Source: Agrobacterium tumefaciens (GTDB lineage: Bacteria; Pseudomonadota; Alphaproteobacteria; Rhizobiales; Rhizobiaceae). From it: DNA of 64,000 nucleotides. The notes below the pieces were generated by a model. It saw only the letters and a list, made by a program, of their open reading frames with translations, did not search any database and was not told where the DNA came from. The stretch is taken from NCBI GenBank assembly GCA_025560025.1, contig CP048485.1:310001-374000 (forward strand), in the 5' to 3' direction. Within the stretch, counting starts at the first letter, position 1. Each line of letters opens with the position of its first letter. The position numbers and the translations under genes were made by a program. Shown in pieces: positions 1 to 9,503 of this stretch.

Positions 1-2099
1 TGGAGTCCATCACCGGCCAGGGCAAGATGACCGACGAGCTGATGGTCAAGATCATGCAGGCGGGCACCAAGGCGGAGCTGGAAGATCTCTATCTGCCCTA
101 TAAGCCGAAGCGCCGCACCCGTGCCGAAATCGCCCGCGAACGCGGTCTCGGCCCGCTGGCAAAAGCGATATGGGAGAACCGCGCCGCCGATCCGGCAAAG
201 CTTGCGGAAGCTTATGTTCAGGGTGAGGTGGCCGATGTGAAGGCAGCACTCGAGGGCGCGCGCGACATCGTGGCGGAAACCATGACGGAAAATGCCGATC
301 TGCTCGGCCGCCTGCGCGATTACATGCGCCAGAACGCCACCTTCCGCGCCAAGGTGGTGGATGGCAAGCAGGCGGCGGGTGAGAAATTCTCCGACTATTT
401 CGATCATTTCGAGCGCTGGGCGACGGTGCCGGGCCACCGGGCGCTGGCCATGCTGCGTGGCTGGAACGAAGAAATTCTGACATTGACCATAGACGTCGAT
501 GCGGATGATCCTTCGCCGGTCAAGCCGGCACAGCGCACCATCGCCGCCGCCTTCGATATCCGCAATGCCGGCCCCGCCGACCAATGGCTGATGGAAGTGG
601 CTGGCTGGACATGGCGGGTGAAGCTCTCCATGTCGCTCTCGCTCGATCTGATGCGCGAATTGCGCGAGCGTGCCGAAGAAGAGGCGATCCATGTTTTTGC
701 CCGCAATCTCAAGGATCTGCTTCTGGCAGCCCCCGCCGGCTCCCGCGCCACCATGGGGCTCGATCCGGGCATCCGCACCGGCGTCAAGGTGGCTATCGTG
801 GATGGCACCGGCAAACTGCTGGACACCACGACGGTTTATCCCTTCCCGCCGAAGAACGACGTGCGCGGCACGCAGGCGGAACTCGCCCTGCTCATCCGCA
901 AGCACAATGTCGAGCTGATCGCCATCGGTAATGGCACTGGCAGCCGCGAAACGGAAAAGCTGGTCGCCGATCTTCTGGCGCAGATGCCGGCTTCGGCTTC
1001 GGGCGCAAAGCCCACCAAGGTCATCGTCTCGGAGGCGGGCGCTTCGGTCTATTCCGCTTCGGAACGGGCGGCGGCGGAATTCCCCAATCTCGATGTTTCG
1101 CTGCGGGGCGCCGTCTCCATCGCCCGCCGCCTTCAGGATCCGCTGGCGGAACTGGTGAAGATCGAGCCGAAATCCATCGGTGTCGGCCAGTACCAGCATG
1201 ACGTCGATCAGGGCCGCCTCAGCCGCTCGCTCGATGCTGTCGTGGAAGATGCGGTGAATGCCGTCGGCGTCGATCTCAACACCGCCTCTTCGCCGCTTCT
1301 GGCACGGGTGTCCGGCCTTGGCAGCTCGATTGCCGATGCCATCGTTGCCCATCGCGACCAGACGGGTCCCTTCGCCAGCCGCAGGGAATTGCTGAAGGTG
1401 CCGCGCCTTGGCCAGCGCACCTTCGAACAATGCGCCGGCTTCCTGCGCATCCCGAACGGCAAGGAGCCGCTGGATGCTTCCTCGGTGCACCCGGAAGCCT
1501 ATGGCGTGGCGAAAAAGATCGTTGCCGCCTGCGGCCGCGATCTGCGCTCGCTGATGGGCGACAGCGCCGCATTGAAGGCGCTCGATCCGAAGAACTTCAT
1601 CGACGAGCAATTCGGCCTGCCGACGGTAAAAGACATCATCGCCGAACTGGAAAAGCCCGGCCGCGACCCGCGCCCGAGCTTCAAGACCGCGACCTTTGCC
1701 GAGGGCGTTGACGAGATCACCGATCTGAAACCGGGCATGCTGCTGGAAGGCACCGTCACCAATGTCGCTGCCTTCGGCGCCTTCGTGGATATCGGCGTGC
1801 ATCAGGATGGCCTCGTGCATGTCTCGCAGCTGGCGGACCGTTTCGTGAAGGACCCGCATGAGGTCGTCAAGGCGGGCGATGTCGTCAAGGTGCGAGTCGT
1901 GGAAGTGGATGTGAAGCGCAAGCGCATCGGCCTCACCATGCGCAAGGATGGCGGCGAGGCAGCGCCGCAGCCGATGCGCGAGAAGGGCAATGCCAGCGCC
2001 ATGCGGCATGCCACATCCAAACCGAAAGAGCGCAACGAAGGGTCGCAAACCGGTGGTGCGCTTGCCGCCGCTCTGGCTGAAGCCATGAAGCGACGCTGA
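1..2099 (+). CDS. tex: Tex-family transcription accessory / RNA-binding protein (5' end cut by window)
   Basis: The reading frame is already open at the window edge (first full codon at base 3), so the N-terminus lies outside. About 698 residues remain of a family usually near 770. The order fits Tex: an N-terminal helical region, an RNase H-like YqgF domain with GLDPGIRTG (codons near 756), a helix-hairpin-helix segment with a [16 protein letters not shown] stretch (near 1308), and an S1 domain with [17 protein letters not shown] (near 1780). Tex is a cytoplasmic nucleic-acid-binding factor tied to transcription and RNA turnover. The residues after S1 are a basic, low-complexity tail. A terminator follows directly, so tex ends its own transcript. 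Confidence 0.93.
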   Translation, partial: ESITGQGKMTDELMVKIMQAGTKAELEDLYLPYKPKRRTRAEIARERGLGPLAKAIWENRAADPAKLAEAYVQGEVADVKAALEGARDIVAETMTENADLLGRLRDYMRQNATFRAKVVDGKQAAGEKFSDYFDHFERWATVPGHRALAMLRGWNEEILTLTIDVDADDPSPVKPAQRTIAAAFDIRNAGPADQWLMEVAGWTWRVKLSMSLSLDLMRELRERAEEEAIHVFARNLKDLLLAAPAGSRATMGLDPGIRTGVKVAIVDGTGKLLDTTTVYPFPPKNDVRGTQAELALLIRKHNVELIAIGNGTGSRETEKLVADLLAQMPASASGAKPTKVIVSEAGASVYSASERAAAEFPNLDVSLRGAVSIARRLQDPLAELVKIEPKSIGVGQYQHDVDQGRLSRSLDAVVEDAVNAVGVDLNTASSPLLARVSGLGSSIADAIVAHRDQTGPFASRRELLKVPRLGQRTFEQCAGFLRIPNGKEPLDASSVHPEAYGVAKKIVAACGRDLRSLMGDSAALKALDPKNFIDEQFGLPTVKDIIAELEKPGRDPRPSFKTATFAEGVDEITDLKPGMLLEGTVTNVAAFGAFVDIGVHQDGLVHVSQLADRFVKDPHEVVKAGDVVKVRVVEVDVKRKRIGLTMRKDGGEAAPQPMREKGNASAMRHATSKPKERNEGSQTGGALAAALAEAMKRR

Positions 2100-2125
2100 C
2101 CTCCGGTTGAAATGATTTTTTACCA

Positions 2126-2159
2126 AAAAGCCCTGCCGCACACCCCGGCGGGGCTTTTT
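2126..2159 (+). terminator. Rho-independent terminator after tex
   Basis: AAAAGCCCTGCCG pairs with CGGCGGGGCTTTTT across a short loop and ends in a T run, 26 bases past the tex stop codon. Confidence 0.8.
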
Positions 2160-2267
2160 GCTTGATGAAATCGTTCAATTTTTTTGAAATAAGACTATCT
2201 TGCAACTTGTGCTGAAAGGAATACGGTCAGCTAAATTGATAAGTGAGACTTAGCAATTGGGGGTGCC

Positions 2268-3524
2268 ATGGCGTCGTCTCTGCATGTTCTTCTCGAAAAG
2301 ATAATCAAGACCGGTGATCTTGTCGTCAACAGCCCGGGCGGGAGCCGTACATTTGGCGACGGAACCGGAAAAAGGGTGGTTCTGAATTTCACCGACGAGG
2401 CCGCCATGCAGGAGATCGCTGCCGATCCTGCACTGAAACTCGCCGAGATTTATATGGAGGGCCGTATGAAGGTCGCCGAGGGCGACATCTACGACTTTCT
2501 GGCACTCGTCAAAGGCAATACGCTGAGCGAGGCGCTGTCTTTCGGTATGATCTGGCGCGGCATGGCGCGCATCATCGCTGCCCGCATCAAGATGCATCTG
2601 CCGGTCAATCACAACAAGAGCAACGTCGCCCATCATTACGATCTGAGCGCCAAGCTGTTCGATCTCTTCCTCGATGAGGACTGGCAATATTCCTGCGCCT
2701 ATTTCAATCCGCCTGGCATCAGCCTCTATGAAGCGCAGGTCGCCAAGAAACGGCACATCGCCGCCAAGCTGATGACCGAGCCGGGCCAGAGCGTGCTGGA
2801 AATCGGCTCCGGCTGGGGTGGCATGGCGATGTATATTGCCGAAAGCGCCGGTGCTGACGTAACCGGCATCACGCTCAGCGAAGAACAGCTGCGTGTCTCG
2901 CGCGACCGGGCGGCAAAACGTGGCATTGCCGGCAACGTCCGCTTCGAATTGCAGGATTATCGTTACCTGCCGGCCTCGAAGAAATATGACCGCATCGTCT
3001 CCGTTGGCATGTTCGAACATGTGGGGCCGACCCATTATCGCGATTATTTCGACAAGGTGGCGGAGGTGCTGGACGACAGGGGCGTGATGGTGCTGCATTC
3101 CATCGGTCAGCCCTATCCGGCGCTGGCGACCAATCCCTTCATCGAAAAATATATTTTCCCCGGCGGTTATATACCCTCGCTTGCCGAGGTTCTGCCGGCC
3201 ATCGAAAAATCGCGGCTGCTGGTGAAGGATATCGAAATCCTGCCCATGCATTACGCCCATACGCTTCGCCACTGGCGGGAGCGTTTCGTGGCGCGCAAGG
3301 CCGAAGCGGTGGCGCTTTATGACGAGCGTTTCTTCCGCATGTGGGAGTTCTATCTGGCGGGGTCGGAAATGGCCTTTACCCACGAAAACTTCCATATTTT
3401 CCAGATCCAGCTCGCCAAGGACCGGGATTCCGTGCCGCATAGTCGCGACTACATCGCGCAGAACGAGGCGAAATTGCTGGAATTCGAGAAGACGCGCGCG
3501 CCGCTGGAGAAGGTGACGTTCTGA
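2268..3524 (+). CDS. cfa: Cyclopropane-fatty-acyl-phospholipid synthase family protein
   Basis: This 418-residue protein transfers a methylene group from S-adenosylmethionine to cis double bonds of membrane phospholipid acyl chains. The Cfa hallmarks are present: QYSCAYF near residue 142, the SAM-binding loop VLEIGSGWGG near 176, and SVGMFEHVG near 245. An N-terminal lipid-binding segment of about 100 residues precedes the Rossmann domain. The ATG at 2268 begins at the start of family homology. The gene stands alone between the tex terminator and a palindromic repeat. Rhizobia often hold several paralogues, so I cannot say which one this is. The family assignment is secure; the exact lipid substrate is inferred. 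Confidence 0.92.
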   Translation: MASSLHVLLEKIIKTGDLVVNSPGGSRTFGDGTGKRVVLNFTDEAAMQEIAADPALKLAEIYMEGRMKVAEGDIYDFLALVKGNTLSEALSFGMIWRGMARIIAARIKMHLPVNHNKSNVAHHYDLSAKLFDLFLDEDWQYSCAYFNPPGISLYEAQVAKKRHIAAKLMTEPGQSVLEIGSGWGGMAMYIAESAGADVTGITLSEEQLRVSRDRAAKRGIAGNVRFELQDYRYLPASKKYDRIVSVGMFEHVGPTHYRDYFDKVAEVLDDRGVMVLHSIGQPYPALATNPFIEKYIFPGGYIPSLAEVLPAIEKSRLLVKDIEILPMHYAHTLRHWRERFVARKAEAVALYDERFFRMWEFYLAGSEMAFTHENFHIFQIQLAKDRDSVPHSRDYIAQNEAKLLEFEKTRAPLEKVTF

Positions 3525-3588
3525 CGAGGGCGTGGGTAACGGGCAACCGAATTGTGGAGATTGTTGACAAACATCTCCGCAATCTCGG

Positions 3589-3676
3589 CGTCATCCTCGG
3601 GCTTGTCCCGAGGATCTATCCACGTTGCTTAAAGTCTGTCGGTTGCAGATGTTCGGGACAGGCCCGAGCATGACGG
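3589..3676. repeat. Intergenic palindromic repeat, family A copy 1
   Basis: It begins CGTCATCCTCGGGCTTGTCC and ends with the near reverse complement (...GGGACAGGCCCGAGCATGACG), giving a large imperfect hairpin. Similar elements lie at 4684-4759 and 9356-9440. It sits between cfa and the MipA gene. Confidence 0.85.
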
Positions 3677-3807
3677 CGGTGAGGTTTGAGGCTTTATCGC
3701 CACCCACCGGAGGAGGCGCGTTTCTTCCCGCGCTGGTTAATGGAATGGAAAGACAATCCCTCTAATTCTACGGGCACCTGTCTGTATTGCGTTTCTGGGG
3801 TTCTTTC

Positions 3808-4608
3808 ATGTTCAAGCCATCAGCGGCAGTTGCCGCCTGTGTCCTGTCGCTTTTTGCCGTGGGCAACGCCCATGCCGAAGGCTGGTTTTCCGGCGACTGG
3901 TATCTGAAACTCGGTGGCGCCGGTTTCACCGCGCCGAAGTACCAGGGCGACAACAAGAATGAATTCGGCTTTTCACCCATCATCTCTCTCGGACGTCAGG
4001 GGCAGGGCGCGCGTTTCACCTCCCGCAACGACAGCGCCTCTATCTCGCTTCTGGATAATGGCCCGATCAGCATGGGTCTCGCCGGCAAGCTCGTATCCCC
4101 ACGAGATGAGGGCGACTCTTCTGATCTGAAGGGCATGACCCGCATCAAGCGCGGCGGCGAGCTTGGTGGTTTCGCCGAGGCCTATCCGACCGACTGGCTG
4201 CGTGTTCGCGGCGAAGTTCGCCAGGGCATCCGCAGCCATAGCGGCGTTGTCGGCGATGTTGCCGTCGATGCCTTCACCGATATCGCCCCCGGCATCCAGA
4301 TTTCCGCCGGTCCGCGCGCCACATGGGTGAGCAGCAAATATAATGAGCGTTATTACGGTGTAAGTGCGGCGCAGACGGCTGCCGGTGCGCCATCGCCCTA
4401 TAGCCCCGGTGGCGGCCTGCATTCCGCCGGCATCGGCGCGGCCATTACCTGGAAAGTCACCGAAAACGCCGAGGTTGGTTCCTTCGCCGAATATCGCCGC
4501 CTCACCGGTGATGCCGCCGACAGCTCGCTGGTGCGCGAGCGTGGTTCGAAGAACCAGTTCATCATCGGTGTTCAGGCAAGTTACAAATTCAATTTCTCAC
4601 TGCCCTGA
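3808..4608 (+). CDS. MipA/OmpV family outer membrane protein
   Basis: This 266-residue protein has a clear Sec signal peptide (MFKPSAAVAACVLSLFAVG, cleavage near AHA-EG). It then shows the alternating beta-strand pattern of the MipA/OmpV family and ends SYKFNFSLP, a typical barrel closing strand with an aromatic near the C-terminus. Family members are outer-membrane barrels, one of which (MipA of E. coli) scaffolds murein enzymes; a specific role here is not known. The ATG at 3808 is chosen because the signal peptide starts there. A TTG seven codons upstream is an alternative. Followed by a strong terminator, so monocistronic. Confidence 0.85.
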   Translation: MFKPSAAVAACVLSLFAVGNAHAEGWFSGDWYLKLGGAGFTAPKYQGDNKNEFGFSPIISLGRQGQGARFTSRNDSASISLLDNGPISMGLAGKLVSPRDEGDSSDLKGMTRIKRGGELGGFAEAYPTDWLRVRGEVRQGIRSHSGVVGDVAVDAFTDIAPGIQISAGPRATWVSSKYNERYYGVSAAQTAAGAPSPYSPGGGLHSAGIGAAITWKVTENAEVGSFAEYRRLTGDAADSSLVRERGSKNQFIIGVQASYKFNFSLP

Positions 4609-4636
4609 GGTAGATGAACTCGCTGTTTAGAGATTG

Positions 4637-4667
4637 AAAACCCGCAGCAAAATGCTGCGGGTTTTTT
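4637..4667 (+). terminator. Rho-independent terminator after the MipA/OmpV gene
   Basis: AAAACCCGCAGCA pairs with TGCTGCGGGTTTTTT over a short loop, with a T run, 29 bases past the stop codon. Confidence 0.9.
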
Positions 4668-4683
4668 CTATCCAAATATTTGG

Positions 4684-4759
4684 CGTCATCCTCGGGCTTG
4701 ACCCGAGGATCCATTGATTTCAACGGGTTGTGGATCCTCGGGTCAAGCCCGAGGATGAC
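4684..4759. repeat. Intergenic palindromic repeat, family A copy 2
   Basis: The left arm CGTCATCCTCGGGCTTGACC continues to a GAGGATCCA end, and the right arm from TGGATCCTCGGG is its reverse complement. This is the most symmetric of the three copies. It lies directly after a terminator and about 110 bases before ubiA. Confidence 0.88.
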
Positions 4760-4867
4760 AGTGAAGAGGTAGGGCGCTTTGCCGGTCGCCCGAGGAAAAA
4801 TCGTCAAATGCCGCGCATCTTTGCGCTTTGAAAACCGTTCCGATTTCCCCGCCGATGCTGTAGAACC

Positions 4868-5827
4868 ATGCCTATGGTTCACCATAGCGATTTGTCAGAC
4901 CGCGTTTCGGACGCGCCATCCAACAACTGGGTCTATCGGATTTTGCCGAGGCCCCTCTGGCCCTATGCGCAGCTGGCCCGGTGGGATCGCCCCATCGGCT
5001 GGCAATTGCTGATGTGGCCATGCTTCTGGTCCGCCGCCCTTGCTGCCAACGCCGCGGTGGCGACTGGCGGCTTTTCCTGGGCCACGCTCATCTGGCACCT
5101 GGCGCTGTTTTTCATCGGATCGGTGGCGATGCGCGGCGCGGGTTGCACCTATAATGATCTCGCCGACCACAAAATCGACATGGCTGTGGCGCGTACCCGC
5201 TCCCGGCCGCTGCCGTCCGGCCGCGTGACCCGGTTGCAGGCCAAGGTCTTCATCGTGCTGCAGGCGCTTGCCGGTCTGGTTGTGCTTCTGCAGTTCAACG
5301 GTTTCGCGATTGCGACAGGCATATTCTCGCTGATCTTCGTGGCGATTTATCCTTTCGCCAAGCGCTTCACCAACTGGCCGCAATTTTTTCTCGGCCTAGC
5401 CTTTTCCTGGGGCGCGCTGATGGGCTGGGCCGGGCAGTTCGGTTCGATCGCCTGGCCGGCTGTCCTGCTTTATGTCGGCTCCATCGCCTGGACGATCGGT
5501 TATGACACAATCTACGCCCATCAGGATAAGGAAGACGACACGGCGGTAGGCATCGGCTCGACCGCCCTGCTGTTTGGCGAGAACACACATCGCTGGCTGG
5601 TTTTTCTTTATGGCACAGCCCTTGTCATGATCGCCCTGTCCTTCTGGGGCGCAGGTGTTAACGTGATCGCCTATAGCGGCCTCGCTGCCGCCGCCATCAT
5701 GCTATTCCGGCAGGTATGGGTGCTCAATATAGATGACGTGGCGCAATGCCTCGTGCTGTTCAAATCCAACAATCGTGTCGGCGTGCTGATTTTCGCAGGC
5801 CTCGTTCTGCCGCTTCTGTTCGTCTGA
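4868..5827 (+). CDS. ubiA: 4-hydroxybenzoate polyprenyltransferase
   Basis: UbiA prenylates 4-hydroxybenzoate in the inner membrane, the first membrane step of ubiquinone synthesis. This 319-residue polytopic protein has both Mg-diphosphate-binding motifs of the family: NDLADHKID near residue 95 and DTIYAHQDKEDD near residue 212. The intervening and C-terminal stretches are hydrophobic and fit eight or nine helices. The ATG at 4868 gives a short soluble N-terminus of normal length for alphaproteobacterial UbiA. It is convergent with the DUF6101 gene, and a shared hairpin separates the two. Confidence 0.93.
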   Translation: MPMVHHSDLSDRVSDAPSNNWVYRILPRPLWPYAQLARWDRPIGWQLLMWPCFWSAALAANAAVATGGFSWATLIWHLALFFIGSVAMRGAGCTYNDLADHKIDMAVARTRSRPLPSGRVTRLQAKVFIVLQALAGLVVLLQFNGFAIATGIFSLIFVAIYPFAKRFTNWPQFFLGLAFSWGALMGWAGQFGSIAWPAVLLYVGSIAWTIGYDTIYAHQDKEDDTAVGIGSTALLFGENTHRWLVFLYGTALVMIALSFWGAGVNVIAYSGLAAAAIMLFRQVWVLNIDDVAQCLVLFKSNNRVGVLIFAGLVLPLLFV

Positions 5828-5851
5828 AGCCAGGTAAACGCAAGATACAAG

Positions 5852-5885
5852 AAAGCCCGGCCGCGTGGTGCGCGCCGGGCTTTTA
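5852..5885. terminator. Bidirectional terminator between ubiA and the DUF6101 gene
   Basis: AAAGCCCGGCCGCG pairs with CGCGCCGGGCTTTT. A and T runs flank both sides, so it can end transcripts from either strand. Confidence 0.82.
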
Positions 5886-5905
5886 TTTGTTTTTGCTGAA
5901 TATTA

Positions 5906-6472
5906 TCAGCTGCGGGCGATGATTTCCTTGCCCTCGATCTTCATGCTCATGCCCAGCGAACCGGTGGAGCGGCGAACGAGGAAGCGCGGACGGCGATCCG
6001 CGAAATAGGAATGGCGGCGGCGCGGACGGGTATTCTGGGTGCGCACCTTGCCGAGATGTTCTTCCAGCGGACGGGCGACGCCATCGGCTTCCACCATCAG
6101 CATGGGAATGCGGTAGGCTTCGGACCAGCTGCGCCAGTCTGCTGCGATATCGCAGAGATCATGGGCGACCAGAAGCGGAACGCACAGATCCGGATCGTCA
6201 TGGTGCAGTTCCAGCGTCACCGTCACCTGTCCGTCACCATGGTCGATGGCGCGGGCGGCAACGCCCTTGAAGGCGCGGGCGGGCAAAGCGAAGGACAAAG
6301 GCAGGCCGGAAGAGGAAAGAACCTTTCTCAGAACGGCGCCCCGTTCATCGAGCGTGACGGCAACGTCGGTTGCGCCATTGCCTCTGCCATAGGTGACCTG
6401 TTGCGGAAAACGTGCCGGGTCGAGTCTGAGTGTGGCGACGGCCCAGTCGGGCTTCAGAACGGTCTTGGTCAT
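5906..6472 (-). CDS. DUF6101 family protein
   Basis: A 188-residue protein that I recognise as the alphaproteobacterial DUF6101 family; its function is unknown. There is no signal peptide or membrane helix. The N-terminal two thirds look like a compact mixed alpha/beta domain. Near residues 145-170 lies a very basic stretch (TRPRRRHSYFADRRPRFLVR), followed by a short tail. The basic patch could contact nucleic acid or phosphate-rich ligands, but this is only inference. It is alone on its strand, and its 5' leader shows two tandem hairpins (6497-6543). Confidence 0.75.
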   Translation of the reverse strand: MTKTVLKPDWAVATLRLDPARFPQQVTYGRGNGATDVAVTLDERGAVLRKVLSSSGLPLSFALPARAFKGVAARAIDHGDGQVTVTLELHHDDPDLCVPLLVAHDLCDIAADWRSWSEAYRIPMLMVEADGVARPLEEHLGKVRTQNTRPRRRHSYFADRRPRFLVRRSTGSLGMSMKIEGKEIIARS

Positions 6473-6838
6473 GTTTATTCTACCCTTGTTTTACCTGAGA
6501 GCCGGTTTCCGGTCTTCTCATCGGGACTTTTCGTCCTCTGATGTCAGGGAGAATATCCGCCGTATCTTCGAGACAGCTTAAAAATCGCGGTTAAGAAAAC
6601 TTTGCATTCCCAAATGGTTAGCAAAACCCACTGTGGCATGGTTTCGCTTAGGTAAAGCAGATTGGGACAATGCGATTTTTATCGCGGCCGAAATTGTGCT
6701 CTTTCAAGCTCCGGGCAAGGCGCTTCATGCATAGTCACGCCAAGGCTTGCCGTGCCTCCGGATGGAGGCGCGACGCATGGATTTAAACCGGAGCTTTCGG
6801 CGTCCCAGGGGATGCGCGGTGCTCCAGGGGGCATTCGG
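6473..6838. other. Gap between divergent DUF6101 and DUF1217 genes
   Basis: This 366-base stretch holds the DUF6101 leader and presumably both promoters. An open frame runs through its right part from 6662 in phase with the DUF1217 gene. That extension is rich in Arg, Cys and Pro and unlike the protein, so I treat it as untranslated. No other signal is seen. Confidence 0.5.
6497..6543 (-). promoter_or_regulatory. Structured 5' leader of the DUF6101 gene (two tandem hairpins)
   Basis: Read on the minus strand, CATC-type outer pairs enclose a GGAC/GTCC hairpin (6519-6543). This is followed by GAGA-AGA-CCGG-AAA-CCGG-CTCTC (6497-6519) about 25 bases before the start codon. The CTCTCAGGT end recalls the 3' edge of glycine riboswitches, but the conserved core of that class is not visible. 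Confidence 0.35.
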
Positions 6839-9277
6839 ATGGTATCGACTTATCTCAGCTACGACCTCATCAACCGCGATATGAAGGCAAGCATTTCGCG
6901 CGTGTCGCAGCAGGGGCTCATCGAGCGGCAGACGAAATATTACAAGGAGAACATCGGCGATGTGAAAAGCGTCGACGAGTTCCTCGATAACTATCAGCTC
7001 TATTCCTACGCCATGGATGCTTTCGGTCTCGGCGAGATGACCTATGCCAAGGCCTTCATGAAAAAGGTGCTGGAAAGCGACCTGAACGACCAGAACAGCT
7101 TCGCCAATAAGCTGACCGATGAGCGGTACCGGGAGTTCGCCGCAGCCTTCAACTTCACGGCATCGACAAAGGCCGTCCAGACGGAAGCCCAGCTCGACAA
7201 GATGATCGGGCTCTACGGCACGTCCATATCGGACCTGGACAACAGCCTTTCGGAAGAAACGCGTTATTACAAGGCGATCATCGGCACGGTTACCAATGTG
7301 GACCAGCTGCTCCGCAACGACAGGACCCGCGCCTACATCTTCGAGGTCTTCGACATTGATGAGAAGACCTATTCCTACGCCCATATCAGGGGTTTGATGA
7401 CGAGCGACGTCTCCGATCCCGATAGCTACATCAACCAGCAATACGGCGCTGCCTATAACGACGCCGTCGAAAAGCTGGCGATGAAGGGCAATATTGAAAT
7501 GCATGCCCAGGTCACCACCCGGATTACCGCAATCGACACCGCGCTTGCTGGAACCGGCTTGAGTGATGAGGAGCGCACGAAACTCGAGGCGGAAAAGGTG
7601 ACGCGGCAGGATCAGCTGACGCAGCTCGAAGCCGTGCTGCCGCCAAAAAGCGAGTGGGATGCAAAGCTTGCCGCCATCAAGGCGGAGCAGACGACGCTGA
7701 CGAATACCGTCACGCGATACAATAACATGTCTTATATTGCCGCCGCCTTCGAATTCAAGAACGACGGTACCGTCGCAGCCGGTGGGGCGCAGAAGGCCGA
7801 CAATATAAAGATCATGACGGACGCCTATGTCAGCAGCGCGCCGCGCGTGACGCCGACCGTCGCCACCCTGAACAGGGACTATTTCGAATCCAAGATCGGC
7901 TCGATCAAGACCGTAACTGAACTGACGTCCGATACGCGGCTTCTCAATTACCTCAAGGTCGCCTTCGACCTGAATGATGTGACGGTTGTAAAGGCGACGA
8001 TCGAGAACATCCTGAAAAGCGATCTGAACGATCCGAACAATTACATCGCGACCTTCGGCAAGAACGACAAGCGTTATCTCGCGATGCGAAATGCGTTCAA
8101 CTTTCAGGCGGATGGAACGCTTGCCGCCGGCACGACACCCCAGACAACGACACAGACAGCAGCCACCACCAGCGGCTATATGATCCACTACAACGACAAG
8201 GATGATGCCGCCGACGAAAAGGCGATCCAGCTGTTCAAGAGCGACATCAAAAGTGTCACTTCCGTGAAGGATTTCCTCGAGAGCAGCGCCGTCTATAATT
8301 ATGCGCTGAAGGCGGTTGGTCTCGATCCGGCCAAGGTGAACGCCGCGGATATTCGCAAGGTCCTCACCAGCGACCTTCAGGACAAGAAAAGCTACGTCTA
8401 TACGCTGAAAGACGAGCGATACGTCAAGCTGGCGGAGCTGTTCAACTTCTCGTCCGACGGTGCCGTTGGCTCTCCGGTTCTTGCGCAGTCGGAAATCGAG
8501 ATGCAGACCATGTCGGCCGACTACATCAAGAAAAAATCGGCTTTCGGCACGGAAAAGGACAAGGAAGCGGCCAAGAAGGAAGCGGAATACTTCACGGACG
8601 AGATGCAGAAGGTCAAGACGCTCAAGGAGTTCCTGGCCAATGATCGCCTGACGAAATTCGCGATGGAATCACTCGGCATCGATCCCGAGAGCGTGACGAA
8701 AGAACAGCTGGAAAAGATTTTCAGTTCCAAGCTCGACGACAGCGGAAGCTACCTCAACAAGGAGATGGACCCGGTCTTCCGCCGCCTCGTCACCGCGTTC
8801 AACTTTGATACGGACGGCAATATCCTGCGCGAGGATCGGAGTTTGATCCAGACGCGGCGCGGTCTTTACGAGACGCTGGATAACTATCTGACGCAGACGC
8901 TGGAGACGCAGGCAGGCGAAGAAAATGCCGGCGTGCGACTGGCGCTTTATTTCCAGCGCATGGCGGCGGGAACGACATCCTATTATTCAATTCTCGCCGA
9001 TACCGCGATCCAGAGTTTCATCAACACCACCTTCAGCATTCCCAGTGAACTCGGAAATGCCGAAGTCGATACGCAGGTGTCGATGATGAAGAAATACTTC
9101 AACATCGAGGATTTCCAGGATCCGGAAAAGGTCAAGAAGTTGATTGCCCGTTTCACCATCATGTATGACAGCGCCCAGAACACGACCGATCCGATCATGA
9201 TGCTGTTCAATGGCAGCGGCTCGGTCGGTATCAGCGGCGATACGCTGCTGGCAGTGGCGACTTTGCGGGCGCGATAG
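6839..9277 (+). CDS. DUF1217 domain protein with five repeat units
   Basis: This 812-residue protein starts at MVSTYLSYDL, after a GGGGGC ribosome-site-like run. It is built of about five copies of a 75-130 residue unit. Each unit opens with Y(Y/F)..xIG.(V/I)K(S/T)V and a helical core, carries a SDL.D..SY turn, and most close with F(N)F; units begin near residues 36, 142, 350, 460 and 590. The C-terminal 150 residues differ. I recognise DUF1217. Family members are often near alphaproteobacterial flagellar genes, but none is nearby here. There is no signal peptide, which fits type III-type export or a cytoplasmic scaffold. A coiled-coil insert lies between units 2 and 3 (near residue 230-290). 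Confidence 0.8.
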   Translation: MVSTYLSYDLINRDMKASISRVSQQGLIERQTKYYKENIGDVKSVDEFLDNYQLYSYAMDAFGLGEMTYAKAFMKKVLESDLNDQNSFANKLTDERYREFAAAFNFTASTKAVQTEAQLDKMIGLYGTSISDLDNSLSEETRYYKAIIGTVTNVDQLLRNDRTRAYIFEVFDIDEKTYSYAHIRGLMTSDVSDPDSYINQQYGAAYNDAVEKLAMKGNIEMHAQVTTRITAIDTALAGTGLSDEERTKLEAEKVTRQDQLTQLEAVLPPKSEWDAKLAAIKAEQTTLTNTVTRYNNMSYIAAAFEFKNDGTVAAGGAQKADNIKIMTDAYVSSAPRVTPTVATLNRDYFESKIGSIKTVTELTSDTRLLNYLKVAFDLNDVTVVKATIENILKSDLNDPNNYIATFGKNDKRYLAMRNAFNFQADGTLAAGTTPQTTTQTAATTSGYMIHYNDKDDAADEKAIQLFKSDIKSVTSVKDFLESSAVYNYALKAVGLDPAKVNAADIRKVLTSDLQDKKSYVYTLKDERYVKLAELFNFSSDGAVGSPVLAQSEIEMQTMSADYIKKKSAFGTEKDKEAAKKEAEYFTDEMQKVKTLKEFLANDRLTKFAMESLGIDPESVTKEQLEKIFSSKLDDSGSYLNKEMDPVFRRLVTAFNFDTDGNILREDRSLIQTRRGLYETLDNYLTQTLETQAGEENAGVRLALYFQRMAAGTTSYYSILADTAIQSFINTTFSIPSELGNAEVDTQVSMMKKYFNIEDFQDPEKVKKLIARFTIMYDSAQNTTDPIMMLFNGSGSVGISGDTLLAVATLRAR

Positions 9278-9355
9278 GCGGAAGCGCGCGCACAGGCGAT
9301 AAGAAGAGCGGGTTTGCGCGGCTCAGGCTGATGGTAAACCTTGCCGCATACACGA

Positions 9356-9440
9356 CGTCATCCTCGGGCCTGTCCCGAGGATTCAATTGCCTGCCATAAA
9401 CAGATAGTTGCAGATGCTCGGGACAAGCCCGAGCATGACG
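9356..9440. repeat. Intergenic palindromic repeat, family A copy 3
   Basis: CGTCATCCTCGGGCCTGTCC opens the left arm; GATGCTCGGGACAAGCCCGA with GCATGACG closes the right. It lies between the convergent DUF1217 and LysR genes, where no ordinary terminator is seen. Confidence 0.85.
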
Positions 9441-9503
9441 GAGGAGAGGTTTTTCCTGCCTCGTCATTTTCCCGCCGGCCGTGACTTGTCTACGGCCATC
9501 CGC

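Noticed and set aside
6473..6560. Glycine riboswitch upstream of the DUF6101 gene
   Set aside because: Only the CTCTCAGGT edge is present. The conserved GGGAGAG and CCGAAGG core is missing, and the gene has no glycine link.
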